A stretch of DNA of 64,000 bases from Roseococcus sp. Its GTDB lineage: Bacteria; Pseudomonadota; Alphaproteobacteria; Acetobacterales; Acetobacteraceae. Position 1 is the stretch's first letter. Each line of letters begins with the position of its first letter. The notes beneath the pieces were generated by a model. That model worked only from the letters and a program-made list of their open reading frames with translations. It was not told the DNA's origin and made no database searches. The stretch covers positions 36,835 through 100,834 of the forward strand of contig JAOAIK010000009.1 in assembly GCA_026414745.1 (NCBI GenBank), given 5' to 3'. Below are positions 20,115 to 28,385 of the stretch, one piece after another. The translations under genes were made by a program, and so were the position numbers.

Positions 20115-21473
20115 ATGCTGCGTCGCACCCTCGGTCGGGCGGCCCTTGCCGCCGCCGCCGCGCCCCTCGCCGCCCCCGCCCTGGCGCAGGGCGGGCCGGT
20201 GGAGCTGCAGTTCTGGCATGGGCTCGCCCAGCCCCTCGGCGGCATCCTGGAGGGCATCGCCAACCAGTTCAACGAGAGCCAGCGCCGCTTCCGCATCGTC
20301 TCGACCTTCCGCGGCTCCTACCCCGAGACGATGGTGGCCGCCATCGCCGCCTTCCGCGCCGGCACCGCGCCGCACATCGTGCAGATGTTCGAGGTGGGCA
20401 CGGGCACGATGATGGCCGCCGGCCGCGCCATCAAGCCGGTGCACGAGCTGCTGGCCGAGACGGGGGTCTCCATCAACTTCGACGACTATCTGCCGGCGGT
20501 GCGCGGCTACTACAGCCTGGCCGATGGCCGGATGATGGCGATGCCCTTCAACTCCTCCACCGCCATCGTCTTCTACAACAAGGACATGTTCCGCCGCGCC
20601 GGCCTCAACCCGGACCAGGCGCCCGCCACCTGGGCCGAGCTGCGCGCCGCCGCCACCCGCCTGCGCGCGGCCGGCATCGAGGTGCCCGTGACCACCGCCT
20701 GGCCGACCTGGACGCAGGTGGAGCAGTTCAACGCCATCCACAACACGCCGCTGGCCACGCTCGACAACGGCTTCGGCGGGCTGGGGGCCGAGCTGCGGGT
20801 GAACAACCCGGTGCAGGTGCGCCACATCAACACGCTGATGGAGATGGGCCGCGAGGGCAGCTTCCGCTGGGGCGGGCGCGACGGCGCGGGCGATGCCATC
20901 TTCGCCTCGGGCCAGGCGGCGGTGATCTTCGCCTCCTCCGGCGCGCGCGCGCGCTTCGTGCGCGAGGTGCCGGGCGGGATCGCCAATCTCGGCGTGGCGA
21001 TGCTCCCCTATTATGACGATGTGCCCGGCGCGCCTTTCAACTCCATCATCGGCGGCGCGGCCTTCTGGGCGATGAACCGCGGCCCGAACGCCGCGCGCTC
21101 GGCCGAGGAGAACCGCGGCATCGCCGAGTTCTACGCCTTCATCGCCCAGCCGCGCATCGTCGCCGCCTGGCACACCGAGACGGGCTTCCTGCCGGTGACG
21201 CGGACCGCCTTCGAGCAGGTGCGCGCCACGGGCTTCTATGACCAGAACCCCGGGGCGGACATCCCGATCCGGCAGCTGCTGCGCGGCGGCGGGCAGATGA
21301 CGGGCAACACGCGCGGCATCCGGCTCGGCGGCTTCGTCGAGATCCGCACCATCATGCAGGAGGAGATGGAGCGGGCGCTGCAGGGCCAGCAGACCGCCCA
21401 GCAGGCGATGGACAACAGCGTGACCCGCGGCAATGTGGTGCTGCGCAACTTCGAGCGCGCCAACCGGGCCTGA
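20115..21473 (+). CDS. ugpB: Glycerol-3-phosphate-type ABC transporter solute-binding protein UgpB
   Basis: 452 residues. A signal peptide (MLRRTLGRAALAAAAAPLAAPALAQ) precedes a family-1 binding protein: VELQFWHGLAQPLGGILEGIANQFNES, TAPHIVQMFEVGTGTMMAAG, MAMPFNSSTAIVFYNKDMFRRAGL and TGFLPVTRTAFE are very close to UgpB. In the periplasm it would capture sn-glycerol-3-phosphate or glycerophosphodiesters for the permease encoded next. It is followed by a 130-bp spacer with three hairpins and then ugpAEC, the usual order. The ATG at 20115 has GGGAGAG upstream. Confidence 0.9.
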   Translation: MLRRTLGRAALAAAAAPLAAPALAQGGPVELQFWHGLAQPLGGILEGIANQFNESQRRFRIVSTFRGSYPETMVAAIAAFRAGTAPHIVQMFEVGTGTMMAAGRAIKPVHELLAETGVSINFDDYLPAVRGYYSLADGRMMAMPFNSSTAIVFYNKDMFRRAGLNPDQAPATWAELRAAATRLRAAGIEVPVTTAWPTWTQVEQFNAIHNTPLATLDNGFGGLGAELRVNNPVQVRHINTLMEMGREGSFRWGGRDGAGDAIFASGQAAVIFASSGARARFVREVPGGIANLGVAMLPYYDDVPGAPFNSIIGGAAFWAMNRGPNAARSAEENRGIAEFYAFIAQPRIVAAWHTETGFLPVTRTAFEQVRATGFYDQNPGADIPIRQLLRGGGQMTGNTRGIRLGGFVEIRTIMQEEMERALQGQQTAQQAMDNSVTRGNVVLRNFERANRA

Positions 21474-21485
21474 CGCGCACCACCT

Positions 21486-21593
21486 CTCGCGCCGCCCTTG
21501 CGGCGGCGCGAGCCGGGGGGTCTAAGGGGGGCAGGCGCCGCCCCCCTTTCCGCTTGGCAGGGAGGGTTGGTGTGGCGGCTGCCTGCCAAGCGG
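21486..21593 (+). repeat. Three consecutive stem-loops between ugpB and ugpA
   Basis: Hairpin 1 (21486-21512): 11-bp perfect stem, loop CTTGC. Hairpin 2 (21524-21548): 9-bp stem AAGGGGGGC/GCCCCCCTT, 7-nt loop, followed by TCC, terminator-like but with almost no U tail. Hairpin 3 (21550-21593): 12-bp perfect stem CCGCTTGGCAGG/CCTGCCAAGCGG with a 20-nt loop, ending next to the ugpA ribosome site. Such structures often protect the binding-protein mRNA and reduce permease expression. Confidence 0.7.
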
Positions 21594-21603
21594 ACGGAGA
21601 AGG

Positions 21604-22485
21604 ATGGAAAAGCGGGTCATCTTCAAGGGCTGGGCGCTGCCGCTCGCGCTGCTGCTGCCGCAGCTCGTCATCACCGGCGTCTTCTTCTTCTGGCCGGCCG
21701 GTCAGGCCGTGTACCAATCCTTCCTGCGCGAGGATGCCTTCGGCCTCTCGCGCCAGTTCGTCGGCCTCGAGAACTTCGCCGATGTGCTGACCGACCCCAC
21801 CTGGCTGGATGCGCTCTGGCGCAGCGGCTTCTTCTCGGCCAGCGTCGCCTTCCTCGCGCTCTCGGTGGCGCTGTTCCTCGCCGTGCAGGCCGACAAGCAC
21901 ATTCGCGGGGCCGCCACCTACAAGACGCTCCTGATCTGGCCCTATGCGGTGGCGCCCGCCATCGCCGCGGTGCTCTGGCTGTTCATGTTCCACCCCAACA
22001 TCGGCCTGTTCGGCCGCATGCTGAACGCGGCCGGCATCCCCTGGAACTACAAGCTGAACGGGGACCAGGCGATGCTGCTCGTCATCCTCGCCAGCGCCTG
22101 GAAGCAGGTGAGCTACAACTTCATCTTCTTCCTGGCCGGCCTGCAGTCCATCCCGAAATCCGTGCTCGAGGCGGCCGCCATCGACGGTGCGCGGCCGGCG
22201 CGGCGCTTCTGGACGGTGGTGTTCCCGCTTCTCTCGCCCACCGCCTTCTTCCTGCTGGTCGTGAACCTCGTCTACGCCTTCTTCGACACCTTCGGCGTGA
22301 TCCACGCGCTGACCCAGGGCGGGCCCGGCAAGGCGACAGAGACGCTGATCTACCGCGTCTACACCGACGGGGTGATGAACCTGAACCTCGGCAGCAGCGC
22401 GGCGCAGAGCGTGATCCTGATGGTCCTCGTGATCGCGCTCACCATGGTCCAGTTCCGCTACATCGAGCGGAAGGTGCACTACTGA
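21604..22485 (+). CDS. ugpA: ABC transporter permease UgpA
   Basis: 293 residues with six predicted membrane segments, beginning [30 protein letters not shown]. The inner-membrane-component EAA loop is [27 protein letters not shown], which docks on the ATPase. [26 protein letters not shown] and [17 protein letters not shown] are UgpA hallmarks. It has a good ribosome site (GGAGAAGG) directly after hairpin 3. Its stop overlaps the ugpE start as TGATG, so the permease halves are made together. Confidence 0.92.
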   Translation: MEKRVIFKGWALPLALLLPQLVITGVFFFWPAGQAVYQSFLREDAFGLSRQFVGLENFADVLTDPTWLDALWRSGFFSASVAFLALSVALFLAVQADKHIRGAATYKTLLIWPYAVAPAIAAVLWLFMFHPNIGLFGRMLNAAGIPWNYKLNGDQAMLLVILASAWKQVSYNFIFFLAGLQSIPKSVLEAAAIDGARPARRFWTVVFPLLSPTAFFLLVVNLVYAFFDTFGVIHALTQGGPGKATETLIYRVYTDGVMNLNLGSSAAQSVILMVLVIALTMVQFRYIERKVHY

Positions 22486-23387
22486 TGCACGGCCCCCTTC
22501 CCTTGCCCGCGGCGGATGTCGATGCGCTCGCCCGCCGGACCCGCGCCCGGCGGCGGCGCGAGACCCTGCTCACCCACGCCAGCCTCGTGCTCGGCGTCCT
22601 GGTCTTCGCGTTCCCTATCTATCTCACGCTGATCGGCTCGACGCACGACGTGAACACCATCGGCCGCGGCGATGTGCCGCTGCTCCCCGGGGGCGAGGCC
22701 ATCGCCAACTACGCCCAGGCCTGGAGCGCGGGAGGCGGGCGCTACATGGGCGTCCCGGCCGCGGGGATGCTGGCCAACAGCCTGGTCATGGCGCTGTTGA
22801 TCACGCTCGGCAAGATCGCGATCTCCCTCGCCTCGGCCTATGCGGTGGTGTTCTTCCGCTTCCCCTTCCGCATGCTGGCCTTCTGGCTGATCTTCATCAC
22901 GCTGATGCTGCCCGTCGAGGTGCGGATCATCCCCACCTTCCAGGTGATGGTGGACCTCCAGCTCACCAACTCCATGGCGGGGCTGACGGTGCCGCTCATC
23001 GCCTCGGCCACCGCGACGCTCCTCTTCCGGCAGTTCTTCCTCACCATCCCGGACGAATACGTCGAAGCGGCGAAGATCGACGGCGCGGGTCCCTTGCGCT
23101 TCTTCAAGGACGTGGTGCTGCCGCTGTCGGTCACCAACATCGCGGCGCTCTTCGTCATCCTCTTCATCTACGGCTGGAACCAGTATCTCTGGCCGCTGCT
23201 CATCGTGAACGACCGCAGCCTGGAGACCATCGTGGTGGGGCTGACCAAGATGATCGGCGGCGGGGATGCGCAGAACGAATGGAACGTCATCATGGCCACC
23301 GCCGTCCTCGCCCTGCTGCCGCCCGTGGCGGTGGTGGTGCTGATGCAGCGCTGGTTCGTCAAAGGCCTCACGGAGACCGAGAAGTAA
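22485..23387 (+). CDS. ugpE: ABC transporter permease UgpE
   Basis: 300 residues and six membrane segments. After an Arg-rich cytoplasmic start ([13 protein letters not shown]) come [52 protein letters not shown], and the EAA loop [24 protein letters not shown]. The sequence [29 protein letters not shown] is typical of UgpE. It forms the heterodimeric channel with UgpA. Start ATG 22485-22487 (TGATG with ugpA) and stop/start overlap TAATG with ugpC show tight coupling. Confidence 0.92.
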   Translation: MHGPLPLPAADVDALARRTRARRRRETLLTHASLVLGVLVFAFPIYLTLIGSTHDVNTIGRGDVPLLPGGEAIANYAQAWSAGGGRYMGVPAAGMLANSLVMALLITLGKIAISLASAYAVVFFRFPFRMLAFWLIFITLMLPVEVRIIPTFQVMVDLQLTNSMAGLTVPLIASATATLLFRQFFLTIPDEYVEAAKIDGAGPLRFFKDVVLPLSVTNIAALFVILFIYGWNQYLWPLLIVNDRSLETIVVGLTKMIGGGDAQNEWNVIMATAVLALLPPVAVVVLMQRWFVKGLTETEK

Positions 23388-24460
23388 TGGCCACCCTGCA
23401 GCTTCGGGATGTGCGCAAGTCCTTCGGGGCGACGCAGGTGCTGCACGGCGTGGACCTCGACGTGGCCGAGGGCGAGATGATCGTCATCGTCGGCGCCTCG
23501 GGCTGCGGGAAGTCCACCCTGCTGCGCATCGTCGCGGGGCTCGAGGCCGCGACCTCCGGCCGGGTGCTGATCGGCGGGCAGGACGTGACGCCGCTCGAGC
23601 CCGCCGACCGCGACGTGGCCATGGTGTTCCAGAGCTACGCGCTCTATCCGCACATGAGCGTCTTCGACAACATGGCCTATGGCCTCAAGATCCGCGGCCT
23701 GCCGCGCGAGCAGATCCGCCGCCGCGTGCAGGATGCGGCGGAGCTGCTCGGCATCGCCGCGCTGCTCGAGCGCAGGCCGCGCCAGCTCTCGGGCGGGCAG
23801 CGCCAGCGCGTGGCGATGGGGCGCGCCATCGTGCGCGAGCCCAAGCTGTTCCTGTTCGACGAGCCGCTCTCCAACCTCGACGCCAAGCTGCGCGTGCAGA
23901 TGCGCGCGGAAATCCGGCGGCTGCAGAAACGCCTCGGCGTCACCTCGCTGTTCGTGACGCATGACCAGGTGGAGGCGATGACGCTCGGTGACCGGCTGGT
24001 CGTGATGCACCAGGGCCACGCCGCACAGACCGCCACCCCGATGGAGATCTGGGAACGCCCGGCCGACACCTATGTGGCCGGGTTCATCGGCAGCCCGGCG
24101 ATGAACTTCCTGCCCGCCACCCTCGCCGCCGGCGGCACGGCCGCGCGGCTCGACACCAACGGTCTCGTGCTGCCCTTCGCCGACGGGCGTCGCCCGGGCG
24201 AGGAGGGGCGCAGGCTGCTCCTCGGCATCCGGCCCGAACATCTGCGCCCCGGCGTCGGCGGCCTCGACCTGCACATCGAGTTGGTGGAGCCCTTGGGCGG
24301 CGAGAGCGTGCTGCACGGCCGCCTGGCGGACGGCACGGCGCTGACCGCGAAGCTGCCCGGCGCCCTGCATGCGGAAGGTCCTCTGGGCGTGATCATCCCG
24401 CTCGAACACCTGCACGTCTTCGACGCGCAGACGGGGCGGCGGCTCGATGCCCAGGCTTGA
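23387..24460 (+). CDS. ugpC: ABC transporter ATP-binding protein UgpC
   Basis: 357 residues, the normal UgpC size. Walker [10 protein letters not shown] (36-44), signature [14 protein letters not shown], Walker [19 protein letters not shown], and the switch His in [15 protein letters not shown] are all intact. The C-terminal third is the TOBE/regulatory domain ([18 protein letters not shown]). It energises the UgpAE permease. The gene starts at a TAATG overlap with ugpE and ends 51 bp before the next gene, a Bug receptor behind a hairpin. Confidence 0.93.
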   Translation: MATLQLRDVRKSFGATQVLHGVDLDVAEGEMIVIVGASGCGKSTLLRIVAGLEAATSGRVLIGGQDVTPLEPADRDVAMVFQSYALYPHMSVFDNMAYGLKIRGLPREQIRRRVQDAAELLGIAALLERRPRQLSGGQRQRVAMGRAIVREPKLFLFDEPLSNLDAKLRVQMRAEIRRLQKRLGVTSLFVTHDQVEAMTLGDRLVVMHQGHAAQTATPMEIWERPADTYVAGFIGSPAMNFLPATLAAGGTAARLDTNGLVLPFADGRRPGEEGRRLLLGIRPEHLRPGVGGLDLHIELVEPLGGESVLHGRLADGTALTAKLPGALHAEGPLGVIIPLEHLHVFDAQTGRRLDAQA

Positions 24461-24484
24461 GCATCGGGGCGGGGATGCCTAAAC

Positions 24485-24504
24485 CTCCCGTAACCATACG
24501 GGAG
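24485..24504 (+). promoter_or_regulatory. Perfect hairpin enclosing the ribosome-binding site of the following Bug gene
   Basis: Arms CTCCCGT (24485-24491) and ACGGGAG (24498-24504), 6-nt loop AACCAT. The 3' arm holds GGGAG, the only Shine-Dalgarno-like sequence for the ATG at 24512, seven bases away, while the 5' arm is an anti-Shine-Dalgarno. When folded the site would be hidden. No T run follows, so it is not a terminator of ugpC. Confidence 0.55.
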
Positions 24505-24511
24505 ACTGTCC

Positions 24512-25489
24512 ATGCAGCGTCGTCACGCCCTCGGCCTCGCGGCCGCCGCCGCCCTGGCCCCGTTCTCCGCCCGCGCCCAGTCTGCCGAGTGGCCCTCCGC
24601 CCCGGTGCGCATGGTGGTGCCCTTCGCCGCGGGCGGCCCCACCGACATCCCCGCGCGGCTTGTCGCCGAGGAGATGTCTCGCGCCCTGCCCCACCGCATC
24701 GTGGTGGAGAACCGCACGGGCTCGGGCATCGTCGTCGGCACCGATGCGGTGGCGAAGGCGCCGAGGGACGGACAGACGCTGCTCTACACCACCGTGGGCC
24801 ACGCCGTGGTGCGCGCGCTGTTCGACCGCATCCCCTTCGACCCGGTGGCGGATTTCACGCCGGTGGCGCTGGTCGGGCAGATCCCGATGATCATGCTCGT
24901 CCACCCGAGCTTCCCCGCCCGCACCCTGCCCGAGTTCATCGCGCATATCCGCGCCAACCCCGGGCGCTTCGACTACGCGAGCAGCGGCAACGGCGGCGCG
25001 GTGCACCTCGCCTCCGAGCTGTTCCTGCACCAGGCGGGCGGGCTCAGGATGAACCACATCGCCTTCCGCGGCTCCTCGGCGGCGATGCCGGACGTTCTCG
25101 CCGGGCGCATCCCGATGATCCTCGACGTGGCGGCCAGCGCCATCCCCTACATGCAGCGGGGCGAGCTGCGGGCGCTGGCCATCTCCACGCGCGAGCGCAG
25201 CCCGCTCGCGCCCAATGTGCCGACTTTCATCGAGGGCGGCGTGCCGGGCTACGAGGCCTACACATGGCACATGGTGCTCGTGCCGGCGGGCACGCCGGCG
25301 GGGACGGTGCGCGCCATCAATGCGGCGGTGAACCGCGCGCTGGGCGTGGAGGCGGTGCGCAACCGCCTGACCGAGCTCGCCATGCAGGTGGTGCGCGACA
25401 GCACGCCCGAGAGCGCGGCCGAGTTCCTCCGCAGCGAGATCGCGAAGTGGGAGCCGATCATCCGCGCCGCCGGCATCCGGGCGGAGTGA
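24512..25489 (+). CDS. Bug/TctC-family periplasmic solute receptor (1 of 6)
   Basis: 325 residues. A signal peptide (MQRRHALGLAAAAALAPFSARAQ) is followed by the Bug fold: WPSAPVRMVVPFAAGGPTDIPARLVAEEM, VVENRTGSGIVVGTDAVAKAPRDG, and the ligand loop DYASSGNGGAVHLASELF. Bug proteins bind small carboxylates or amides, often for tripartite tricarboxylate transporters. No TctA/TctB membrane genes are near. It lies 51 bp behind ugpC and may be co-transcribed, with its ribosome site inside a hairpin. Ligand unknown. Confidence 0.9.
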   Translation: MQRRHALGLAAAAALAPFSARAQSAEWPSAPVRMVVPFAAGGPTDIPARLVAEEMSRALPHRIVVENRTGSGIVVGTDAVAKAPRDGQTLLYTTVGHAVVRALFDRIPFDPVADFTPVALVGQIPMIMLVHPSFPARTLPEFIAHIRANPGRFDYASSGNGGAVHLASELFLHQAGGLRMNHIAFRGSSAAMPDVLAGRIPMILDVAASAIPYMQRGELRALAISTRERSPLAPNVPTFIEGGVPGYEAYTWHMVLVPAGTPAGTVRAINAAVNRALGVEAVRNRLTELAMQVVRDSTPESAAEFLRSEIAKWEPIIRAAGIRAE

Positions 25490-25565
25490 TGCCGCCTCCG
25501 CCGGCGGCGCGGAGGGCGATCCTCGCGCGAGGAGAGGGAGGCGGATGATGCGCGGCCTGCGTCTT

Positions 25566-25612
25566 CCCGCCGGCCCGGCCCGCGCTGCGCGGGCCGGGCC
25601 CCTGCCGGCGGG
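25566..25612. repeat. Long GC-rich nested inverted repeat before nadD
   Basis: Inner arms of 14 bp (25572-25585 and 25587-25600) flank a single T and are mutually perfect; outer arms CCCGCCGGC (25566-25574) and GCCGGCGGG (25604-25612) can extend the structure. No T tract follows. It could be a REP-like element or a factor-assisted stop for the Bug transcript. Confidence 0.55.
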
Positions 25613-25630
25613 CGCGGGCCTGCCGACGCG

Positions 25631-26227
25631 GTGAGGGCGGCGCCAGGGCGGGCGGGCGATGGGCGGCGGCGGCGGATCGGCCTCCTCGGCGGCAGCTTCA
25701 ACCCCGCCCATGCGGGCCATGCGCATGTGGCGCGAACCGCGCTGCGGGCGCTGCGGCTGCATCAGGTCTGGCTCATGGTCTCGCCCGGCAATCCGCTGAA
25801 GCCGGCGCGGGGCATGGCCCCCTTTGCGCAGCGCCTGGCGAGTGCGGCGCGGCAGGCCGACGGGGTGCGGGTGATCGCGACGGGGATCGAGGCGGGGCTG
25901 GGGTCGCGGCACACCCACCGCACGCTTAGGCTTCTGGCGCGGCGCTTCCGGCGCGCGCGCTTCGTCCTGATCCTGGGGGCGGACAACCTGCTGCAGCTTC
26001 CGCGCTGGCGGCGCTGGCGCGAGGTGGCGGCGCGGGCCGATCTGGCGGTGCTGCCGCGTCCGGGCTACAGCCGGCCAGCGTTGCGCGGGCAGGCGGCGGC
26101 GGTGCTGCGCGCGCGGCGACGCCGGCCGGGCGCGCTGCTGGCGGGGCCAGGCCCGGGCTGGAGCTTCGTGCCCGCCGCCGAGCGGGCGATCTCCGCCTCC
26201 GCGATCCGCGCGGCGGCGCAGCAGTGA
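25631..26227 (+). CDS. nadD: Nicotinate-nucleotide adenylyltransferase NadD
   Basis: 198 residues. [24 protein letters not shown] is the nucleotidyltransferase motif with the HAGH catalytic histidines; [34 protein letters not shown] and the terminal ISASAIRAA (the ISxTxIR motif) are all present. It adenylates nicotinate mononucleotide in NAD synthesis. The start is a GTG at 25631; the ATG at 25659 is out of frame. Its stop overlaps or abuts rsfS, giving the common nadD-rsfS-rlmH order. The basic, Arg-rich middle is typical of high-GC members. Confidence 0.92.
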   Translation: MRAAPGRAGDGRRRRIGLLGGSFNPAHAGHAHVARTALRALRLHQVWLMVSPGNPLKPARGMAPFAQRLASAARQADGVRVIATGIEAGLGSRHTHRTLRLLARRFRRARFVLILGADNLLQLPRWRRWREVAARADLAVLPRPGYSRPALRGQAAAVLRARRRRPGALLAGPGPGWSFVPAAERAISASAIRAAAQQ

Positions 26228-26235
26228 GGGGACGC

Positions 26236-26964
26236 ATGGCGCGGAGCAGCGACGAGACGAAGAAGCCCCCCCGGAAGCCGACCACGAGGGCGCCGACGCG
26301 GCGCCGGGCGTCCGCGGCGGAGGCCAAGGCCGCGACGGCCAAGGTCGGGCCCGCTCGGGCGGGAAAGACCGCCGCCGGCACATCCCCCGCGCGCAAAGCC
26401 GCAGGGGCGTCTGCCGCGGCACGGGCCGTGGCGGCGACGCCGCAGGCCAGCCGGGCGGCGGCGAGCAAGCCCTCGGCGACGCGGGCGAAACCGGCGGGGC
26501 CGGCCGCCAGGCGCCCTGCCGCCGGCGCCGCGCCCGGGCCGACCGCGCCCTCCGCCACAAGCGGCCCCCGCCGCCCGCGGAAACGGCGCGCGCCCTCCGA
26601 TCCCGGCCGGCTCGACCGCCTCGTCTCCGCCGCCGTGAAGTCGCTCGAGGACGACAAGGCCGAGGACGTGCTCGTCCTCGATGTGAGCGGCCGCGCCTCC
26701 TACGCCGACAGGCTGGTGATCGCGACGGGCCTCGCCGACCGGCAGATCCAGGCCATGGCCGCGCATCTGGACGAGGCGCTGGCCAAGGAGGGGCTGCGCC
26801 TGCGCCGCGACGCCATCCAGGGCAGCGACGACTGGGTGCTGATCGACGCCGGGGACCTCGTCATCCACCTTTTCAAACCCGAGAAGCGGCGGGAGGTTGC
26901 ACTCGAGAAGATGTGGGGGCCGGACAGCCCGCCGCCCGAGCCCTCCGGCGGTCCGCCGATTTGA
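26236..26964 (+). CDS. rsfS: Ribosome silencing factor RsfS with a long low-complexity N-terminal extension
   Basis: 242 residues, more than double the usual 105-150. Residues about 132-230 form the RsfS domain ([50 protein letters not shown], then [16 protein letters not shown]), which binds ribosomal protein uL14 and blocks subunit joining. Residues 1-125 are almost only Ala, Lys, Arg, Pro, Ser and Thr, like a histone H1 tail. The ATG at 26236 follows GAGGGG; a GTG at 26224 overlapping the nadD stop is the alternative. It ends in a TTGA overlap with rlmH. Confidence 0.9.
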   Translation: MARSSDETKKPPRKPTTRAPTRRRASAAEAKAATAKVGPARAGKTAAGTSPARKAAGASAAARAVAATPQASRAAASKPSATRAKPAGPAARRPAAGAAPGPTAPSATSGPRRPRKRRAPSDPGRLDRLVSAAVKSLEDDKAEDVLVLDVSGRASYADRLVIATGLADRQIQAMAAHLDEALAKEGLRLRRDAIQGSDDWVLIDAGDLVIHLFKPEKRREVALEKMWGPDSPPPEPSGGPPI

Positions 26965-27425
26965 AGGCGCGGCTGCTGGCGGTCGGGCGCTTCAGGCCCT
27001 CCGCAGAGGCCGCGCTCTTCGCGCACTACAATGCGCGCCTTCGGCCGCCGCTCGAGCTCCTCGAGCTGCCCGAGGCGAAGGGCAGTCCGGCCGAGATCCG
27101 CGCGCGCGAGGCGCAGGCGCTGCTGGCCGCGCTCCCCGCGCGCGCGCTGCTGGTGGCGCTCGATCTCGGCGGGGCCGCCCCCTCCTCCGAGGCGCTGGCG
27201 GCGTTGACGGAGCGCTGGGAGGCGGCGGGCCGGCCCATCGTCTTCGCCATTGGCGGGGCGGAGGGGCTGGACGCGGCGGTGACGGCGCGGGCCGAGCATG
27301 TGCTCTCGCTCGGGCCGCTGACCTGGCCGCATCTGCTGGTGCGCGCCCTGCTGGCCGAGCAGCTCTTCCGCGCGCAGTGCATCCGCGCGAACCACCCCTA
27401 TCACCGCGCCTGGCGGCCGGGATAA
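26961..27425 (+). CDS. rlmH: 23S rRNA (pseudouridine-1915 N3) methyltransferase RlmH
   Basis: 154 residues when started at the TTG 26961-26963, which overlaps the rsfS stop as TTGA and gives the family N-terminus (M)[13 protein letters not shown] more upstream ATG at 26913 would extend deep into rsfS and is less likely. SPOUT-fold marks are [18 protein letters not shown], the knot loop [11 protein letters not shown], and the C-terminal [30 protein letters not shown]. It methylates helix 69 of 23S rRNA. Confidence 0.92.
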   Translation: MKARLLAVGRFRPSAEAALFAHYNARLRPPLELLELPEAKGSPAEIRAREAQALLAALPARALLVALDLGGAAPSSEALAALTERWEAAGRPIVFAIGGAEGLDAAVTARAEHVLSLGPLTWPHLLVRALLAEQLFRAQCIRANHPYHRAWRPG

Positions 27426-27518
27426 GGGGGGAGAGCCCGCGGGGGGCGACAATCTCCTGTCGCCGCCCACGCGGTTCGTGCTTCCCTGGGGCACGGTGGC
27501 GGCGGACAGGAGCGGGCG

Positions 27519-27887
27519 ATGACCCATCATCTCGCGTGGACGGCACAGCCCAGCGAGGGCGGGATGGCGTGGTCCGGCACGGAAACGGGCCATGCGCTGG
27601 CCCGTTTCTCCGTCACCCTCGAGGGGAACGCGACGACGGTCATCCCCCTGAATCCGGCCGGGGCGCCGCCCGTCCGCGCCTTCGCGCTCTCGGCCGACCG
27701 CTATGAGGGCGTGCTGTTCGGGGCGGGCCCTGCGGAGGTGGTCCCTTCCGTGACCCTGTCGGGACCTCTGTTGCTGACCCTCGGGACGAGCCTGCTGTTC
27801 CAGATCCCGAGCCCGACCCACCTCGCGATCCGCAACGAAACCGCCGAGCCCGTGGCCGTGCAGGCCTATCTGCTGCGCGACGCCTGA
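27519..27887 (+). CDS. Hypothetical beta-rich protein
   Basis: 122 residues, not recognised. No signal peptide or membrane segment is visible; hydrophobic/polar alternation (ARFSVTLEGNATTVIPL, VPSVTLSGPLLLTLGTSLLFQIPS, HLAIRNETAEPVAVQAYLL) suggests a beta sandwich. A GACAGGAG ribosome site sits 7 bases before the ATG and codon use matches neighbours, so I regard it as a real gene. It lies alone between rlmH and a spacer of about 190 bp rich in inverted repeats. No function can be proposed. Confidence 0.65.
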   Translation: MTHHLAWTAQPSEGGMAWSGTETGHALARFSVTLEGNATTVIPLNPAGAPPVRAFALSADRYEGVLFGAGPAEVVPSVTLSGPLLLTLGTSLLFQIPSPTHLAIRNETAEPVAVQAYLLRDA

Positions 27888-28078
27888 TACCAAGCGCAGG
27901 ACGTCCCAACCCTGCGGCCCGCAGGGCCGAGGCCGCGGATGCGGCGCGCAGCCTCTCCGCGACGCCAAGGCGGCCGGAGGGCCGCCGCCCGGCGACGGGA
28001 CCCATGGCGGCGCGCCGCCATGGGCGCCCGACTGAGGGGCGCGAAGGTGACACCTTCGTGCGTGCGGTATGAGACGGC
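27888..28078. repeat. Spacer with three strong inverted repeats
   Basis: Contains CCCTGCGG-C-CCGCAGGG (27910-27926), a perfect 24-bp palindrome whose half-site is CCCATGGCGGCG (28001-28024), and CGAAGGTG-A-CACCTTCG (28042-28058). The last overlaps a 17-base string, GGTGACACCTTCGTGCG (28046-28062), that recurs exactly at 46555-46571. No gene fits this stretch. Confidence 0.55.
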
Positions 28079-28336
28079 TCACCGCCGCGGCCGCTCCCGC
28101 ATTGGGCCATGGCAGCGCGCGGGGTCGCGCAGCTCGCCGCGCAGGGCGCGGCAATCGGGCGCGCCCACATCGTTCCAGCGCGCGCATCGCCCGTCCGGCC
28201 GCCGCCAGCCCGGGCCGCCGCAGGCGCCGCAGCCGGCATGCTCGCCCTCGCGCGGATAGAGCCGGCACAGATCGTTCACCGCCCCGGCCGGGGACACCGC
28301 GAGCAGCAGCAGCAGGACGAGCGGGACGGCGCGCAT
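28079..28336 (-). CDS. Small secreted cysteine-rich hypothetical protein
   Basis: 85 residues. The start [19 protein letters not shown] looks like a compact Sec signal peptide with cleavage after AGA; the mature part of about 66 residues has five Cys in a short, charged sequence ([25 protein letters not shown], then GRCARW and APDCRAL). The family is not recognised. The gene is divergent from aroC (50 bp). Confidence is moderate since GC-rich DNA can mimic signal peptides, but the Cys spacing and the clear hydrophobic core favour a real exported protein. Confidence 0.5.
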   Translation of the reverse strand: MRAVPLVLLLLLAVSPAGAVNDLCRLYPREGEHAGCGACGGPGWRRPDGRCARWNDVGAPDCRALRGELRDPARCHGPMRERPRR

Positions 28337-28385
28337 GCCCGTCCAGATGGCGCGGCGCGGCGCTTCGCGCTACCTCCCCCGCGCG

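Noticed and set aside
26913..26960. ATG at 26913 as the rlmH start
   Set aside because: It would overlap rsfS by 52 bases and add residues outside the family; the TTG at 26961 gives the conserved N-terminus and a TTGA overlap.
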